Source of the DNA: Candidatus Obscuribacter sp.
GTDB lineage: Bacteria; Cyanobacteriota; Vampirovibrionia; Obscuribacterales; Obscuribacteraceae
Length of the DNA stretch: 64,000 nt
Direction of reading: 5' to 3'
Assembly: GCA_016712465.1 (NCBI GenBank)
Contig: JADJQZ010000001.1
Location: 5,642,001 to 5,706,000 of the forward strand
The notes beneath the pieces were generated by a model. The model had not been told where the DNA came from, made no database searches, and worked only from the letters and a program-made list of their open reading frames with translations. The number at the start of each line of letters is the position of its first letter. The stretch's first letter is position 1. A program made the position numbers and the translations under genes. Shown piece by piece: positions 26,018-35,284 of the stretch.

Positions 26018-29000
26018 ATGGAAAAGAGTGGAAAGAGCAATTCTTTAGAGCAAGCCTTCTCAGAGCCGGCTGCCGAAAGCTTTACGGAAGCCGGTTTTCG
26101 TTTTTTCGTAGACAGGGGCGGCACCTTCACGGACATCATCGGTGTCGGGCCGGATCAGCATGTTTATGTGCACAAACTGCTTTCCCAAAATCCAAACAGT
26201 CTCACCGATCCCACCAGAGCCGGCATCGAAGCCATCCTGACTTGCGCCGGAGCGGCTGCCCACGGGCGATCAGACGAAGTCAGGGTGGGCACCACAGTTG
26301 CCACCAATGCACTCTTGACCAGAAGCGGGGCAAAACTGGTCCTTTTGACTAACAAAGGTTTGAAAGATGCCCTCTCCATCGGCTATCAAGCCCGAGACGA
26401 TATATTCGCCCTGGAAATTAGGAAAGCTACTCCTCTCTACTACGAAGTGATGGAAATAGATTGCCGCATGGACGCCGACGGGCAGGTGAGCAAACCAGTG
26501 GATGAAGAGGAAGTGCTGAACTTGCTCAGGCAACTGAAAGAAAGAGCGCCTGATGCCGTACTGGCTGTTGTATTCATGCACAGCTATTTGAACGGAGAGC
26601 AGGAAGACGAGGTAGCAAGATTAGCTACCAGCCTGGGATTTACCAACCTGTCTCTTTCCCATAAGGTCAGCCCCCTGATCAAATACGTCCCCCGTGGTGA
26701 TACCACCTGCGTGGATGCCTATCTAAATCCGCCCCTGAAAGCCTACACAGAGCGCCTGGCCGCCCAACTGGAAGGCAGTCTCTCCTTTATGAAATCCGAC
26801 GGCGGCCTCACTACCATGGACGAATTCAGCGGCAAGGATGCACTCCTTTCCGGACCGGCCGGTGGTGTAGTGGGAGCGGTCAAATTCGCTACCGCCAGGG
26901 GTGAGGAGCAACTGATCGCCTTTGATATGGGAGGCACTTCCACCGACGTTTCTTACTTCGCAGGCGAATTCGAGAAGCAGTACGAAACCATTATTGCCTC
27001 GGTGCGTGTGCGCAGCTCCATGATGGCCGTACACACAGTAGCAGCCGGAGGCGGTTCCATACTGGCTTTTGACGGCGCCAGGCTGACAGCCGGTCCGGAA
27101 AGCGCCGGCAGTTATCCGGGTCCGTCCTCTTACGGACATGGCGGTCCCCTTACCATCACCGATGCCAATTTGATCCTTGGTCGCATTTCCGTCGCCCACT
27201 TTCCCAAGACCTTCGGCAAGAAACAAGATGCTGCACTGGATACGGTGACACCGAGGAAACTCTTCCAGGAAATGGGAGAACTGGTGGCAGCCAAGACCGG
27301 TCTGAAAAAGTACCTGCAGCCGGAAGTGCTGGCCTACGGATTTTTGACCGTGGCCGTGGAGAAGATGTGCCGGGCCATAGCCAGAGTTTCCACGGAACAG
27401 GGGCATGACGTGAGTCAGGCCACCCTGGTGGCGTTTGGCGGCGCCGGCGGTCAGCACGCTTGCTTGATTGCCGAGCGCCTGGGCATCAAGAAGATAATCG
27501 TAAGCCCCCTGGCGGGAGTGCTCTCCGCTTACGGCATCGGTGTCACCGCCCACAGCGCCTCCGCTTCTTGCTCCTGGCGACAGCCCCTGGCTACGCTGCC
27601 AAGCCCGTCTTTACAGACTCGCTTTGAGAAACTGAGAGAGTCCGCGCAAAGGAAATTGAAGACAAAAGTGGGCGCCGCCGAACACCTGGTTTTTCTGCGC
27701 TACCAGGGCTCAGATTGCAGCACCGCCGTCAAACTGGATGAATCTCCCTCCATTGAGCAAGTCAGAAAAACCTTCGAAGAAAAGCACGAGAAGATCTTCG
27801 GCTTTCATCTGCCGGCAGCCGAAATCGTAATCGAAGATCTAGCCGTCGAACTGAAGGAAGAAAGCCGCCCCCTCGATACCGGCGCCCTTACATTTATCTC
27901 CTACGACGATGTACCGGCTGCTTGCCAGAAACTCTATGCCGGAGGCCGCTTTCACGATGTGACACCACTGACGGTGAGAGATCTGCATGCCGGCCTGACT
28001 ATAACCGGTCCGGCTCTCCTGGCCGGTGCCACGGCCACCACCGTCATAGAGCCGGGCTGGCGAGCCCTGGTGGAAGCCGACGGGGGACTGACCATCATCC
28101 GGGAAGAGGGGGAGAGAAGCGCCGCCGACCCGGCCTCACACAGCCAGGCCGACCCCGTACTACTGGAACTTTTCAACAATATCTTCATGGCCATCGCCGA
28201 GGAGATGGGCACCACCCTGCAACATGTCAGTCATTCCGTCAACATCAAAGAAAGACTCGACTTTTCCTGCGCCATCTTTGACGGTGAAGGCAGATTGATA
28301 GCCAATGCACCGCATATGCCGGTACACCTTGGTTCCATGGGCGAAGCGGTGGTAGCGCTGATGAAAGCCCGGGCAGAAGACTTGCAAGAGGGGCAGGTCT
28401 ATGTTTCCAACAACCCTTACAACGGCGGTACCCATCTGCCTGATATAACCGCCATCAGTCCGCTGTTCGCCGGTGAGAGTAAACCGCTTTTCTTCGTGGC
28501 ATCCCGCGGGCACCATGCCGATATCGGCGGCATCACCCCGGGCTCCATGCCGCCCCTCTCTACCACCATCGAAGAAGAAGGGGCTCTCCTCGACAACTTG
28601 CTCATAATGCAAGACAGGGTGCTCCTGGAAGACTCCGTGCGCCGGGCCTTCCTGGACAACCGCTATCCGGCGCGCAATATTGAACAAACCATGAGCGACC
28701 TGAAGGCTCAAATCGCGGCCAACTTGAAGGGCATACAAGCTCTCAAAAAATTGATGCGGGAACGCGGGCTGCAAACGGTGCAGGTATATATGCAGCACAT
28801 TAGGGCTAATGCGGCCCTGGCCATAAGAGAGATCTTGCAGGAACTGGAAGAGGGAGCCGGCGTTGCCACTATGGATGATGGCAGCACCATCGCCGTACAA
28901 ATCAAGATAGATAAGACGAATAAGCAAGCGGTCATAGACTTTACCGGCACAAGCCCGCAAACGATGAACAACTTCAACACCCCAAGGTCGGTAGTCAGGG

Positions 29001-29677
29001 CCGCCGTGCTCTATGTCTTTCGCACCCTCATCAAACACGACATCCCACTCAATGACGGCTGCAGCGAACCTCTCAAGATCATAATTCCGGAAGGCTCTCT
29101 GCTCTCTCCCAGCTACCCGCGGGCGGTGGTGGCCGGCAATGTGGAAACCTCTCAAATTATTGTCGACCTTCTCTACCAGTGCCTGGGGCGACTGGCCAAC
29201 AGCCAGGGCACAATGAATAATCTCACCTTCGGCAACGAACGCTATCAGTATTACGAGACCATCTGCGGTGGCTCCGGAGCAGGACCGGGCTTTGCCGGCT
29301 CTTCGGCAGTGCAGACCCATATGACTAATTCCCGCCTCACCGATCCGGAGATCCTGGAAACGCGCTATCCGGTAATGTTGGAAGAATTTTCCATCCGCAC
29401 AGGCAGCGGCGGAGCCGGACTCTTCCCCGGTGGCGACGGTGCTTGCCGCACGCTGCGCTTTCTGGAGAACATGGAAGTCTCCATCCTCTCGGGACGACGG
29501 AGAACCAGACCGGAAGGGCTAAGGGGCGGTGGCGGCGCTCTCAGTGGTCGCACTACCTGGATCAAAGCCGGCGGTGAGTCCAGCTTGCTTTCAAGCACCG
29601 ACCATGTGCTGGTGCAGGCAGGGGACTGCATTAGAATTGAAACTCCGGGCGGCGGCGGCTACGGCGCAAGGGAATGA
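26018..29677 (+). CDS. 5-oxoprolinase (fused hydantoinase A and B domains)
   Basis: 1219 residues. Residues ~25-700 are the HyuA half with FFVDRGGTFTDIIGV, VGTTVATNALL, FDMGGTSTDVSYF and FGGAGGQHACL. Residues ~705-1215 are the HyuB half with VSHSVNIKERLDFSCAIFD, HMPVHLGSMGEAV, GGTHLPDI, SRGHHADIGG and GGGGYG at the end. The single-chain form matches eukaryotic-type ATP-dependent 5-oxoprolinase, which opens 5-oxoproline to glutamate in the glutathione cycle. Some hydantoinases share the fold. The start ATG is 34 nt after the pilin-like gene. It converges on sugE. Confidence 0.9.
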   Translation: MEKSGKSNSLEQAFSEPAAESFTEAGFRFFVDRGGTFTDIIGVGPDQHVYVHKLLSQNPNSLTDPTRAGIEAILTCAGAAAHGRSDEVRVGTTVATNALLTRSGAKLVLLTNKGLKDALSIGYQARDDIFALEIRKATPLYYEVMEIDCRMDADGQVSKPVDEEEVLNLLRQLKERAPDAVLAVVFMHSYLNGEQEDEVARLATSLGFTNLSLSHKVSPLIKYVPRGDTTCVDAYLNPPLKAYTERLAAQLEGSLSFMKSDGGLTTMDEFSGKDALLSGPAGGVVGAVKFATARGEEQLIAFDMGGTSTDVSYFAGEFEKQYETIIASVRVRSSMMAVHTVAAGGGSILAFDGARLTAGPESAGSYPGPSSYGHGGPLTITDANLILGRISVAHFPKTFGKKQDAALDTVTPRKLFQEMGELVAAKTGLKKYLQPEVLAYGFLTVAVEKMCRAIARVSTEQGHDVSQATLVAFGGAGGQHACLIAERLGIKKIIVSPLAGVLSAYGIGVTAHSASASCSWRQPLATLPSPSLQTRFEKLRESAQRKLKTKVGAAEHLVFLRYQGSDCSTAVKLDESPSIEQVRKTFEEKHEKIFGFHLPAAEIVIEDLAVELKEESRPLDTGALTFISYDDVPAACQKLYAGGRFHDVTPLTVRDLHAGLTITGPALLAGATATTVIEPGWRALVEADGGLTIIREEGERSAADPASHSQADPVLLELFNNIFMAIAEEMGTTLQHVSHSVNIKERLDFSCAIFDGEGRLIANAPHMPVHLGSMGEAVVALMKARAEDLQEGQVYVSNNPYNGGTHLPDITAISPLFAGESKPLFFVASRGHHADIGGITPGSMPPLSTTIEEEGALLDNLLIMQDRVLLEDSVRRAFLDNRYPARNIEQTMSDLKAQIAANLKGIQALKKLMRERGLQTVQVYMQHIRANAALAIREILQELEEGAGVATMDDGSTIAVQIKIDKTNKQAVIDFTGTSPQTMNNFNTPRSVVRAAVLYVFRTLIKHDIPLNDGCSEPLKIIIPEGSLLSPSYPRAVVAGNVETSQIIVDLLYQCLGRLANSQGTMNNLTFGNERYQYYETICGGSGAGPGFAGSSAVQTHMTNSRLTDPEILETRYPVMLEEFSIRTGSGGAGLFPGGDGACRTLRFLENMEVSILSGRRRTRPEGLRGGGGALSGRTTWIKAGGESSLLSSTDHVLVQAGDCIRIETPGGGGYGARE

Positions 29678-29681
29678 GGGC

Positions 29682-29996
29682 TCATTTCGCCAGCTTCAAA
29701 CCTAGAAGCCCCACAAGGATAAGCATCACGGAAGCCAGGCGCAGCATGCCGACCGACTCATGGAAGCAGAGCACCCCAACCAGGAATGTGCCGAGCACAC
29801 CGATGCCGGTCCAGACGGCATAAGCCGTGCCCAGAGGCAGTTCTCGCATGGAGACGGAAAGAAGGGCCATGCTCAGGATCAGGGAAACCACCGTCAGGAA
29901 AAGCAGAAGCGGTTTGGACGGTCCCGCCTCCAGCTTGAAGCCCACAGCCCAACCGACTTCAAATAAACCAGCCACCAATAAAATAATCCAGGACAT
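29682..29996 (-). CDS. sugE: SMR-family guanidinium exporter SugE/Gdx
   Basis: From ATG 29996 the protein is 105 residues, the usual SMR size. It has four membrane helices: MSWIILLVAGLFEVGWAVG with the essential Glu in helix 1, then helices near 28-50, 57-80 and 85-104. The GTAYAVWTGIG motif is characteristic of the SugE/Gdx branch rather than EmrE. Gdx proteins exchange guanidinium for protons. The frame is open to 30029, but that extension overlaps the riboswitch hairpins. The start at 29996 has GAGG just upstream. The guanidine-II riboswitch in the leader independently supports the substrate. Confidence 0.92.
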   Translation of the reverse strand: MSWIILLVAGLFEVGWAVGFKLEAGPSKPLLLFLTVVSLILSMALLSVSMRELPLGTAYAVWTGIGVLGTFLVGVLCFHESVGMLRLASVMLILVGLLGLKLAK

Positions 29997-30014
29997 AAGG
30001 CCTCGCTTGCGCAT

Positions 30015-30053
30015 CGGGCCGTCCCGCATGAAACTCAGACCGGGGTCGTCCCC
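30015..30053 (-). promoter_or_regulatory. guanidine-II (mini-ykkC) riboswitch
   Basis: On the minus strand two hairpins with ACGR tetraloops follow each other: GGGG-ACGA-CCCC (30053-30042) and CGGG-ACGG-CCCG (30026-30015). They are separated by 15 nt and end 18 nt before the sugE start. Paired ACGR hairpins are the defining signature of the guanidine-II class, which raises translation of Gdx/SugE exporters when guanidine binds. The distance to the start fits translational control. Confidence 0.85.
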
Positions 30054-30093
30054 AGTACTTTGATAATAGCAATACTAAAGCCCGGACGGCAAA

Positions 30094-31041
30094 CTATTGT
30101 GAAAGAGAACGCACCAGACCAACTTTAAATCGGTCCAATTCCATTTTTATGGTGAGCTTCCTGGCCGCTGCATTGACAATCAAATTCCAGTCGCAATAGG
30201 CATCGCCGCGATCCGGTTCCAGCATGTACAACTTCAAAACCGTAACATCCCTGGCCACATTGAATGGTTTGCGCATCTGCGGCAGACAACCGAAGAAAGT
30301 CTTGGCATTCATCTTCTCAGTACCGTCCAATACCTGAAAGGCGCCCGTCAGATCAGCGATGAAAGGGTCGCTCTCCTTGCCCAGAGAGATAAACTTGACG
30401 GCCTGGGCATAAACCGGTCGCAATGGATTCATGGAGCCATCCGGTTTAAGAGCCGGTTCCATATGATCCTGGATCAGTATTTTGATCTTATAGGGCTGGC
30501 CCCGATACTTACCGGAGGCAATGATGTTGAACCAGCCATCCTCCAATTTGAGACTATCCATGGTCAGATCGAAGGAACTCTTTGCCGGAGGTGGACTGCC
30601 GGAACGCTTCAAATTGCCCTTCAGCAAACTACGGTGTTTGGCTAAGAACTCGGTAACAGCCTGGAACTCTTTCTTGTTGTCCACAATGGCGAAGCGCACG
30701 CCACCGGGAAAGGGCTCTTGCACCGAAAGCACCATGGCCTGGTTAGCGACCGTACCGACATCGGTTACTACCACCACATAAGGCTTGCCATCAAACTGGA
30801 AGGCACTCTTGAGCCTGGCCGGGAATCTGTTCTCGCGATTGTCCACGAAAAGAATCTGCCCGGCTCGCTCCTGATCCAGCACCCGGGCAGCCAGGTCCGT
30901 CGGCGCTTCCACCGGCACTTCCTTCACCTCGGGATTGATAAAGCGTTTCAAGAGAAGGCTGCAACCACTGAGACTTCCGCTCAGGGTCAGGGCTGCTGCC
31001 AGCAAAATCACCTTCATGTTAAGGGCGGAAATTTTCGGCAT
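30094..31041 (-). CDS. hypothetical lipoprotein
   Basis: About 315 residues from ATG 31041; TTG 31053 and ATG 31017 are alternatives. A signal peptide ends in the lipobox LSGC, so the mature protein should be lipid-anchored at Cys. The rest is globular, with no family recognised; it contains beta-rich stretches such as PYVVVVTDVGTVANQAMVLS and YKIKILIQDHMEP. It lies 22 nt downstream of the degenerate GGDEF gene on the same strand, so the two may be one transcript. Confidence 0.7.
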   Translation of the reverse strand: MPKISALNMKVILLAAALTLSGSLSGCSLLLKRFINPEVKEVPVEAPTDLAARVLDQERAGQILFVDNRENRFPARLKSAFQFDGKPYVVVVTDVGTVANQAMVLSVQEPFPGGVRFAIVDNKKEFQAVTEFLAKHRSLLKGNLKRSGSPPPAKSSFDLTMDSLKLEDGWFNIIASGKYRGQPYKIKILIQDHMEPALKPDGSMNPLRPVYAQAVKFISLGKESDPFIADLTGAFQVLDGTEKMNAKTFFGCLPQMRKPFNVARDVTVLKLYMLEPDRGDAYCDWNLIVNAAARKLTIKMELDRFKVGLVRSLSQ

Positions 31042-31062
31042 ATCATCAAGCAAAGCACTGAA

Positions 31063-31764
31063 CTAAACAGAAACTACCCTGTCGCCGCCCCGTACAAGAG
31101 CTGTATCGAGAGCTTCAATAGCACATGCTATCAGAACATCGTAATCTGATGCATGCTCGGGGAAACTGGCCACACCAACGGAAGCAGTGACGGAGAAATT
31201 ATGCCAGTTGTGCACGATGGCCTGGTTACCCACCCGCTGGCGGATGCGCTCGCCCACCAGGGAGGCACCGGCGGCACTGGTCTGGGGCAGGATAATACCG
31301 TAATTGCTCTCGGAGTACTTGCAGGCCACGTCGACTTCGCGCAGAGCGCTGCGAATGGCATGGGAAGCAATCTTAAGCAGGGCGTCGCAGGTAAGCTGAC
31401 CGTACTGCCTGGAAAGTTCGTCATAGCCGTCTATGGAAATCATCACCAGGGAGGCCGGATGCTTGTAGCGCTTGGCTCTGGCCAGTTCGGCTTTTAACTC
31501 CTTAATGAAGGCCCGGTGGTTATAGAGTTCGGTGACCGGATCAAGCAGGGCCAGCTTTTCTATATCTTCGCCGCGGGCAGCCGCCAGGGAAACCTGCTGT
31601 AGAACCAGAGCCGTCTGCTTCTCGTAATCGCGCACCCGCTCCAGTACGGCGGAATTAGCCTGTAAACGCTCTGCCAGTTGGGGGCGGTGCTGCCGCAAAT
31701 CGGAGAGAACCCTGGTGAATAAAGGCTCGCTTACTTTCATATCGCCAGAAGCCTCGTTAGCCAT
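31063..31764 (-). CDS. GGDEF-domain protein with a lost signature motif
   Basis: About 233 residues from ATG 31764. After a helical N-terminal region (~20-80) comes a GGDEF fold: DPVTELYNHRAF, VMISIDGYDEL, the signature site, SVGVASFPEHASDYDVLIACAIEALDTA. The GG(D/E)EF position reads SESNY (Y-S-E-S-N-Y-GIILP), so the residues for GTP and metal binding are missing, and diguanylate cyclase activity is unlikely. No inhibitory RxxD site upstream was clear. It may be an allosteric or c-di-GMP-independent module. Confidence 0.75.
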   Translation of the reverse strand: MANEASGDMKVSEPLFTRVLSDLRQHRPQLAERLQANSAVLERVRDYEKQTALVLQQVSLAAARGEDIEKLALLDPVTELYNHRAFIKELKAELARAKRYKHPASLVMISIDGYDELSRQYGQLTCDALLKIASHAIRSALREVDVACKYSESNYGIILPQTSAAGASLVGERIRQRVGNQAIVHNWHNFSVTASVGVASFPEHASDYDVLIACAIEALDTALVRGGDRVVSV

Positions 31765-31857
31765 AGTCCCCCCAGACAAAGTTTCAAACCACAAATACTA
31801 AAGCGTCGGATAGTACCGACTACCCTCTAAATTTACCTCATTTTATGACCAAATGAA

Positions 31858-32232
31858 CTACTTGCGCTTCTTAGCTTTTTTGATGTGTAAGCGCTTGATC
31901 GGCTTGCGCTTGCTCAAATGTCTCTCGATGATGTCCAGGCAATCGGCTTCCGTGACGCCGCCGTAACAAACGCCGTGGGAATCTACTGCCACCACGGGAC
32001 CATGCTTACAAAGACCGAGGCAATCGGATTTCTTGACTTTGAGAAGATTATCCAACTCACATTTTTCGATGGTTTTGCGCAGCACCTTGAGCACATCTTC
32101 TGAGTCTCGGGCCGAACAGTACTTGCCCTCGGTACAGACAAGCAACTTGGTACGGGAACCATGCTTGCCGTGCTCCCCTCTGGATTTTGCCTTGGCTCTG
32201 GACTTATGGGACGGAAGGGGGTGCCTGGCCAT
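31858..32232 (-). CDS. thioredoxin-like [2Fe-2S] ferredoxin
   Basis: 124 residues. A basic N-terminus of ~25 residues and a Lys-rich C-terminus flank a thioredoxin-fold ferredoxin core: LLVCTEGKYC, then KKSDCLGLCKHGPVVAVDSHGV. The four cysteines at these places are the usual cluster ligands (C-x5-C ... C-x3-C). Such proteins carry electrons or assist Fe-S handling in the cytoplasm. The unusual basic tails suggest nucleic-acid or membrane contact, which is inference. The start codon is preceded by three tandem Shine-Dalgarno-like repeats. Confidence 0.8.
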   Translation of the reverse strand: MARHPLPSHKSRAKAKSRGEHGKHGSRTKLLVCTEGKYCSARDSEDVLKVLRKTIEKCELDNLLKVKKSDCLGLCKHGPVVAVDSHGVCYGGVTEADCLDIIERHLSKRKPIKRLHIKKAKKRK

Positions 32233-32236
32233 TGAT

Positions 32237-32275
32237 GATTCCTACTTTGGATTCCTACTTTGAAATCCTACTTTG
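32237..32275 (-). repeat. three tandem 13-bp repeats carrying TAGGA before the ferredoxin start
   Basis: GATTCCTACTTTG occurs at 32237-32249 and 32250-32262, and with two changes at 32263-32275. On the coding strand each unit reads CAAAGTAGGAATC, so three TAGGA ribosome-binding-like sites are stacked in front of ATG 32232. The nearest has proper 7-nt spacing. Confidence 0.8.
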
Positions 32276-32376
32276 CTACTAGGCGTTATTCTAGCCACAA
32301 GTACGAGAAGGGCAAGGGCTTGAACATCTATTGACAATTAAAATCTCTGTAACCGGTCCGTCCTTTGCCGACCACT

Positions 32377-33846
32377 TCAGAAGGCCGGAGGCGCAATCGG
32401 GTGCTCATGCTTGATGCCAAAGACAGATAAGAAGAAAGCCAGCTCCGACTCCAATGTGCAAATTATATTTTCTGCTTTACGAAAACCATGTTGTTCGCCT
32501 TCGTAAGCAATATATACAGTGGGAATATTCTTTGCCTTGAGAGCTTTGACCATGGCTTCCGCCTGGTTGGGCGGCACAACCTTATCCTCCAACCCCTGAA
32601 AGAAGATCACAGGACAGGAGAGCTTTTCCGTGTGATGAATGGGAGAGCGAGCCTGGTAGACCTGCTTGCTGAAGGGATAGGGACCAACCAGATTATCCAA
32701 ATAGCGGGATTCGAACTTGTGCGTATCCCTGACCAGGGCTTCCAGGTCGCCGATTCCGTAATGGCTGGCACCGGCTTTGAAGACATCGGTAAAAGTGAGG
32801 GCGCAAAGCACGGTAAAACCGCCAGCGCTACCACCGGTAATGGCAACCCGCGTACCATCCACCTTGCCCTGTTCCACTAAATACTTGACGGCATTCGTAC
32901 AGTCTTCCACGTCTACCACGCCCCAATTTCCGTTGAGGCGCTTGCGGTAAGCCCGGCCAAACCCGGTGCTGCCCCCGTAATTTACATCCACTACGGCAAA
33001 GCCGCGGGAAGTGTAATACTGCAGCGCCGGCGATAGCAGACTGGAAGCCGCCCCCGTCGGACCGCCATGACATTTGACAAGCAGGGGCGGTAACTGCCCG
33101 CTCTCTTGCGACTGAAAATCTTTGTTGGTGGGCGGATAATAAAAGGCATAAGCCGTGCGCCCACCGGAGGTAGGAAATTCGATTACCTCAGGCGAGGAAA
33201 GATAACCTGGGTCAAGAGAGACCGGTGCCGAGCTGCGCAATTCCTGGAATTGACCGGTGGCAAGATCGTACTCCACCACGGTATTGGCAATACCGGCAGC
33301 TCCCGCCAGCATGGCCACTCGCCCGCTGCCGGCCGTCAGATAGGAAAATTCGCTGTATGGGCTGGAGAGAACTTCCACTTCCTGGTGGCAAACATAACCC
33401 AGACCATCCTCACCTTCAAAGCGCACCTTGATGCGAAGCAGCTTCCAGAGACCTCGCAAGTTGACGGCGGCAATGATCTCGTCATCTACCACGGCATAGG
33501 TAGACTGCCCAAATACCCACATGGGCAGACCAAACTCGCAGTTTTTAAATTCCTCCGTGGAAACATCTATAACATCCATGGTGAAGAAGTCACGAATAGC
33601 CTTGAGCTGCCAGAAACCGCTTTCGTCACTGACGAAGTACAGGGTGCCGTCCCGGCCCCACTGGGGCTGAAAGATGGAAACATCGGTACCGCCTGCCACC
33701 TTGCGATGATTGGCCAGAGAGCCGTCCGCTCCGACTTCGGGCCGTAAACAAAACACTCTCGTCCCAGGGCATGTTGGGATGCTTCCAGGCCATATAGGCG
33801 AGTCGCTTACCATCATGACTGAGACGCGGAAAGGCAAAGAAGTCAT
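32377..33846 (-). pseudogene. S9 prolyl-oligopeptidase-type peptidase, C-terminal part (frameshifted)
   Basis: This frame carries the end of the beta-propeller (DVSIFQPQWGRDGTLYFVSDESGFW) and the alpha/beta-hydrolase domain. The nucleophile is in TGGSAGG, the Asp in GLEDKVVPP and the His in EGEQHGF, so the catalytic triad is complete. It lacks its own credible start: the coding resemblance begins at about 33750, and the N-terminal half continues in another frame (33626-34450). Removing one base from the A-runs at 33746-33753 would restore one ~690-residue enzyme of the acylaminoacyl-peptidase type. Whether the lesion is real or an assembly error cannot be told here. Confidence 0.8.
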
Positions 33847-34450
33847 AACCGCAAGTGAGCATCATGGCTTCGGCATCGCCGCTTGCACCAGGCTCCACCG
33901 AAGCCAGATAGTTAATCGGCTCCACGGCCATCTCACCAATCTCCGGCAGCAGGCTGTCGTCGATGCCGGTGTGATCTTCCACAACTAAAAGCAGGCGACC
34001 TCGATTTTGATCAAGCACTAGATCGCTATAGCGCATGCGACCGGCACTGGTGACTGCCACCGGTTCAGAATTTTCTCCCAACACCTGACGATAGAGACGC
34101 TGGTCGGCAAAATTGGAAAAGAAAACCGTCTCCCGCCCCTGATAAAGGCCTACCGTGAAGGCGCCGCCGCCATACTCATGGGCCCGAGTGCGCACATTCA
34201 AGGGAGCCGGGTTGATCTCCCTCACTTGACCGTGCTCATCAAGCCGAACCAGCACCTGCCGACCGCCTTCCTGGGGGCGCCCTTCAAGCCAGTACAAAGT
34301 CTTGCCGTCCGGTCCATACATAGTCTGACTGAGGCGAATGGCAGCGAGGGCCACATCGGCCGCCGACAGGGGCGACAGCCAGGCGCCATAAGCAGCCCTG
34401 GCAGGCTCAGTTAAGGATGCACCACCTCGATCTGCCTGGCTCTCCATCAT
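33626..34450 (-). pseudogene. S9 peptidase, N-terminal beta-propeller part (frameshifted)
   Basis: The N-terminal half of the same gene. It starts at ATG 34450 and contains propeller repeats such as PDGKTLYWLEGRPQEGGRQVL, RTRAHEYGGGAF, and FPRLSHDGKRLAYMAWKHPNMPWDES. Family resemblance stops there, at about 33755; the remaining ~40 codons (TARSRSGRLSG...) are out of frame and carry no domain. If the frameshift is real, this half would be made as a truncated, inactive protein. Confidence 0.8.
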
Positions 34451-34543
34451 GACGTCCCCACCTTAAGTAAATCCACAGTATATAATTTGCGCTATAGTGC
34501 TAGATTAAACGGCAAATTTCAGGAAGCCTGAGAGTTAAATCCG

Positions 34544-34804
34544 ATGTCGGCACAAAGCAAAACCATCACGGTGACAATCCGCTACTTCGCCCTTCTGCGG
34601 GAAGAAACCGGCAAAGCCTGCGAGACTCTCACCCTCGAGCAAGGCACGCTGGCAGACCTTTACAAGCACTTACAAGAGCGTTACAAACTTTCCCTGCCCA
34701 TAGAAGCCATACGGGCCGCGGTGAACAACCGCTTCTGCAGTTGGCAGACCGACCTGGGCGATGGCGCCGAAATAGTCTTTGTACCGCCCGTAGCAGGAGG
34801 CTGA
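34544..34804 (+). CDS. moaD: molybdopterin synthase small subunit
   Basis: 86 residues with the ubiquitin-like fold. It starts ITVTIRYFALLREETGKACE and ends FVPPVAGG, with the C-terminal Gly-Gly that is thiocarboxylated to donate sulfur to cyclic pyranopterin. It partners with MoaE, encoded 12 nt downstream. A TATAAT at 34481-34486 and a small hairpin (TCAGG-AAG-CCTGA, 34519-34531) lie in the short leader. No molybdenum-cofactor riboswitch fits there. First gene of the cofactor operon that precedes the nitrate reductase genes. Confidence 0.95.
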   Translation: MSAQSKTITVTIRYFALLREETGKACETLTLEQGTLADLYKHLQERYKLSLPIEAIRAAVNNRFCSWQTDLGDGAEIVFVPPVAGG

Positions 34805-34816
34805 GCCAAAAGCGCC

Positions 34817-35284
34817 ATGGCAGAAAACAACTGCACTTTCAAGACAACCCCGGGCCACTTTGCCGTCAGCCAAGACAGCATCGACGTAATGGCTTTGAGA
34901 GCCGCTCTCGGCAGCGATGCAGACGGAGCAGTGGTCACTTTTGAAGGCATTGTGCGTAATCACAATGAAGGCAAACAGGTAAGATCACTTTTCTACGAAG
35001 CCTGCAGCGAACTGGCTCAAGGCGAAGCCGAGGCTATCTTTCAGGAAGCCGAAGCGCGCTTCGGTCTGACTCGCATTGTCTGTGTGCACCGGGTAGGGGC
35101 TCTCCAGGTGGGAGATACGGCGGTCTTCGTGGGAGTGAGCACGGCTCACCGGGGCGAAAGCTTTGATGGTTGCCGCTTCATCATCGATGCCATCAAGCAC
35201 AGATTGCCTATTTGGAAGAAGGAAGAATACCTGGACGGCAGCACCAGTTGGGTCAACTGCCAGTGCCGGGAGGACAGCCCATGA
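34817..35284 (+). CDS. moaE: molybdopterin synthase catalytic subunit
   Basis: 155 residues. Family blocks are FEGIVRNHNEGKQVRSLFYEA, VHRVGALQVGDTAVFVGVS, HRGESFDGCRFIIDAIK, and the catalytic PIWKKE. With MoaD-SH it converts cyclic pyranopterin monophosphate to molybdopterin. Its stop overlaps the moaA start in ATGA (35281-35284), so translation is coupled. Confidence 0.96.
   Translation: MAENNCTFKTTPGHFAVSQDSIDVMALRAALGSDADGAVVTFEGIVRNHNEGKQVRSLFYEACSELAQGEAEAIFQEAEARFGLTRIVCVHRVGALQVGDTAVFVGVSTAHRGESFDGCRFIIDAIKHRLPIWKKEEYLDGSTSWVNCQCREDSP

Noticed and set aside
28160..29320. Long minus-strand open frame (386 codons) inside the 5-oxoprolinase gene
   Set aside because: Opposite to strongly conserved HyuB motifs; its translation shows no domain and the typical His/Gly-rich look of an antisense shadow.
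34487..34543. Molybdenum-cofactor riboswitch before moaD
   Set aside because: The leader is only ~50 nt and holds one small hairpin, too little for the known Moco aptamer.
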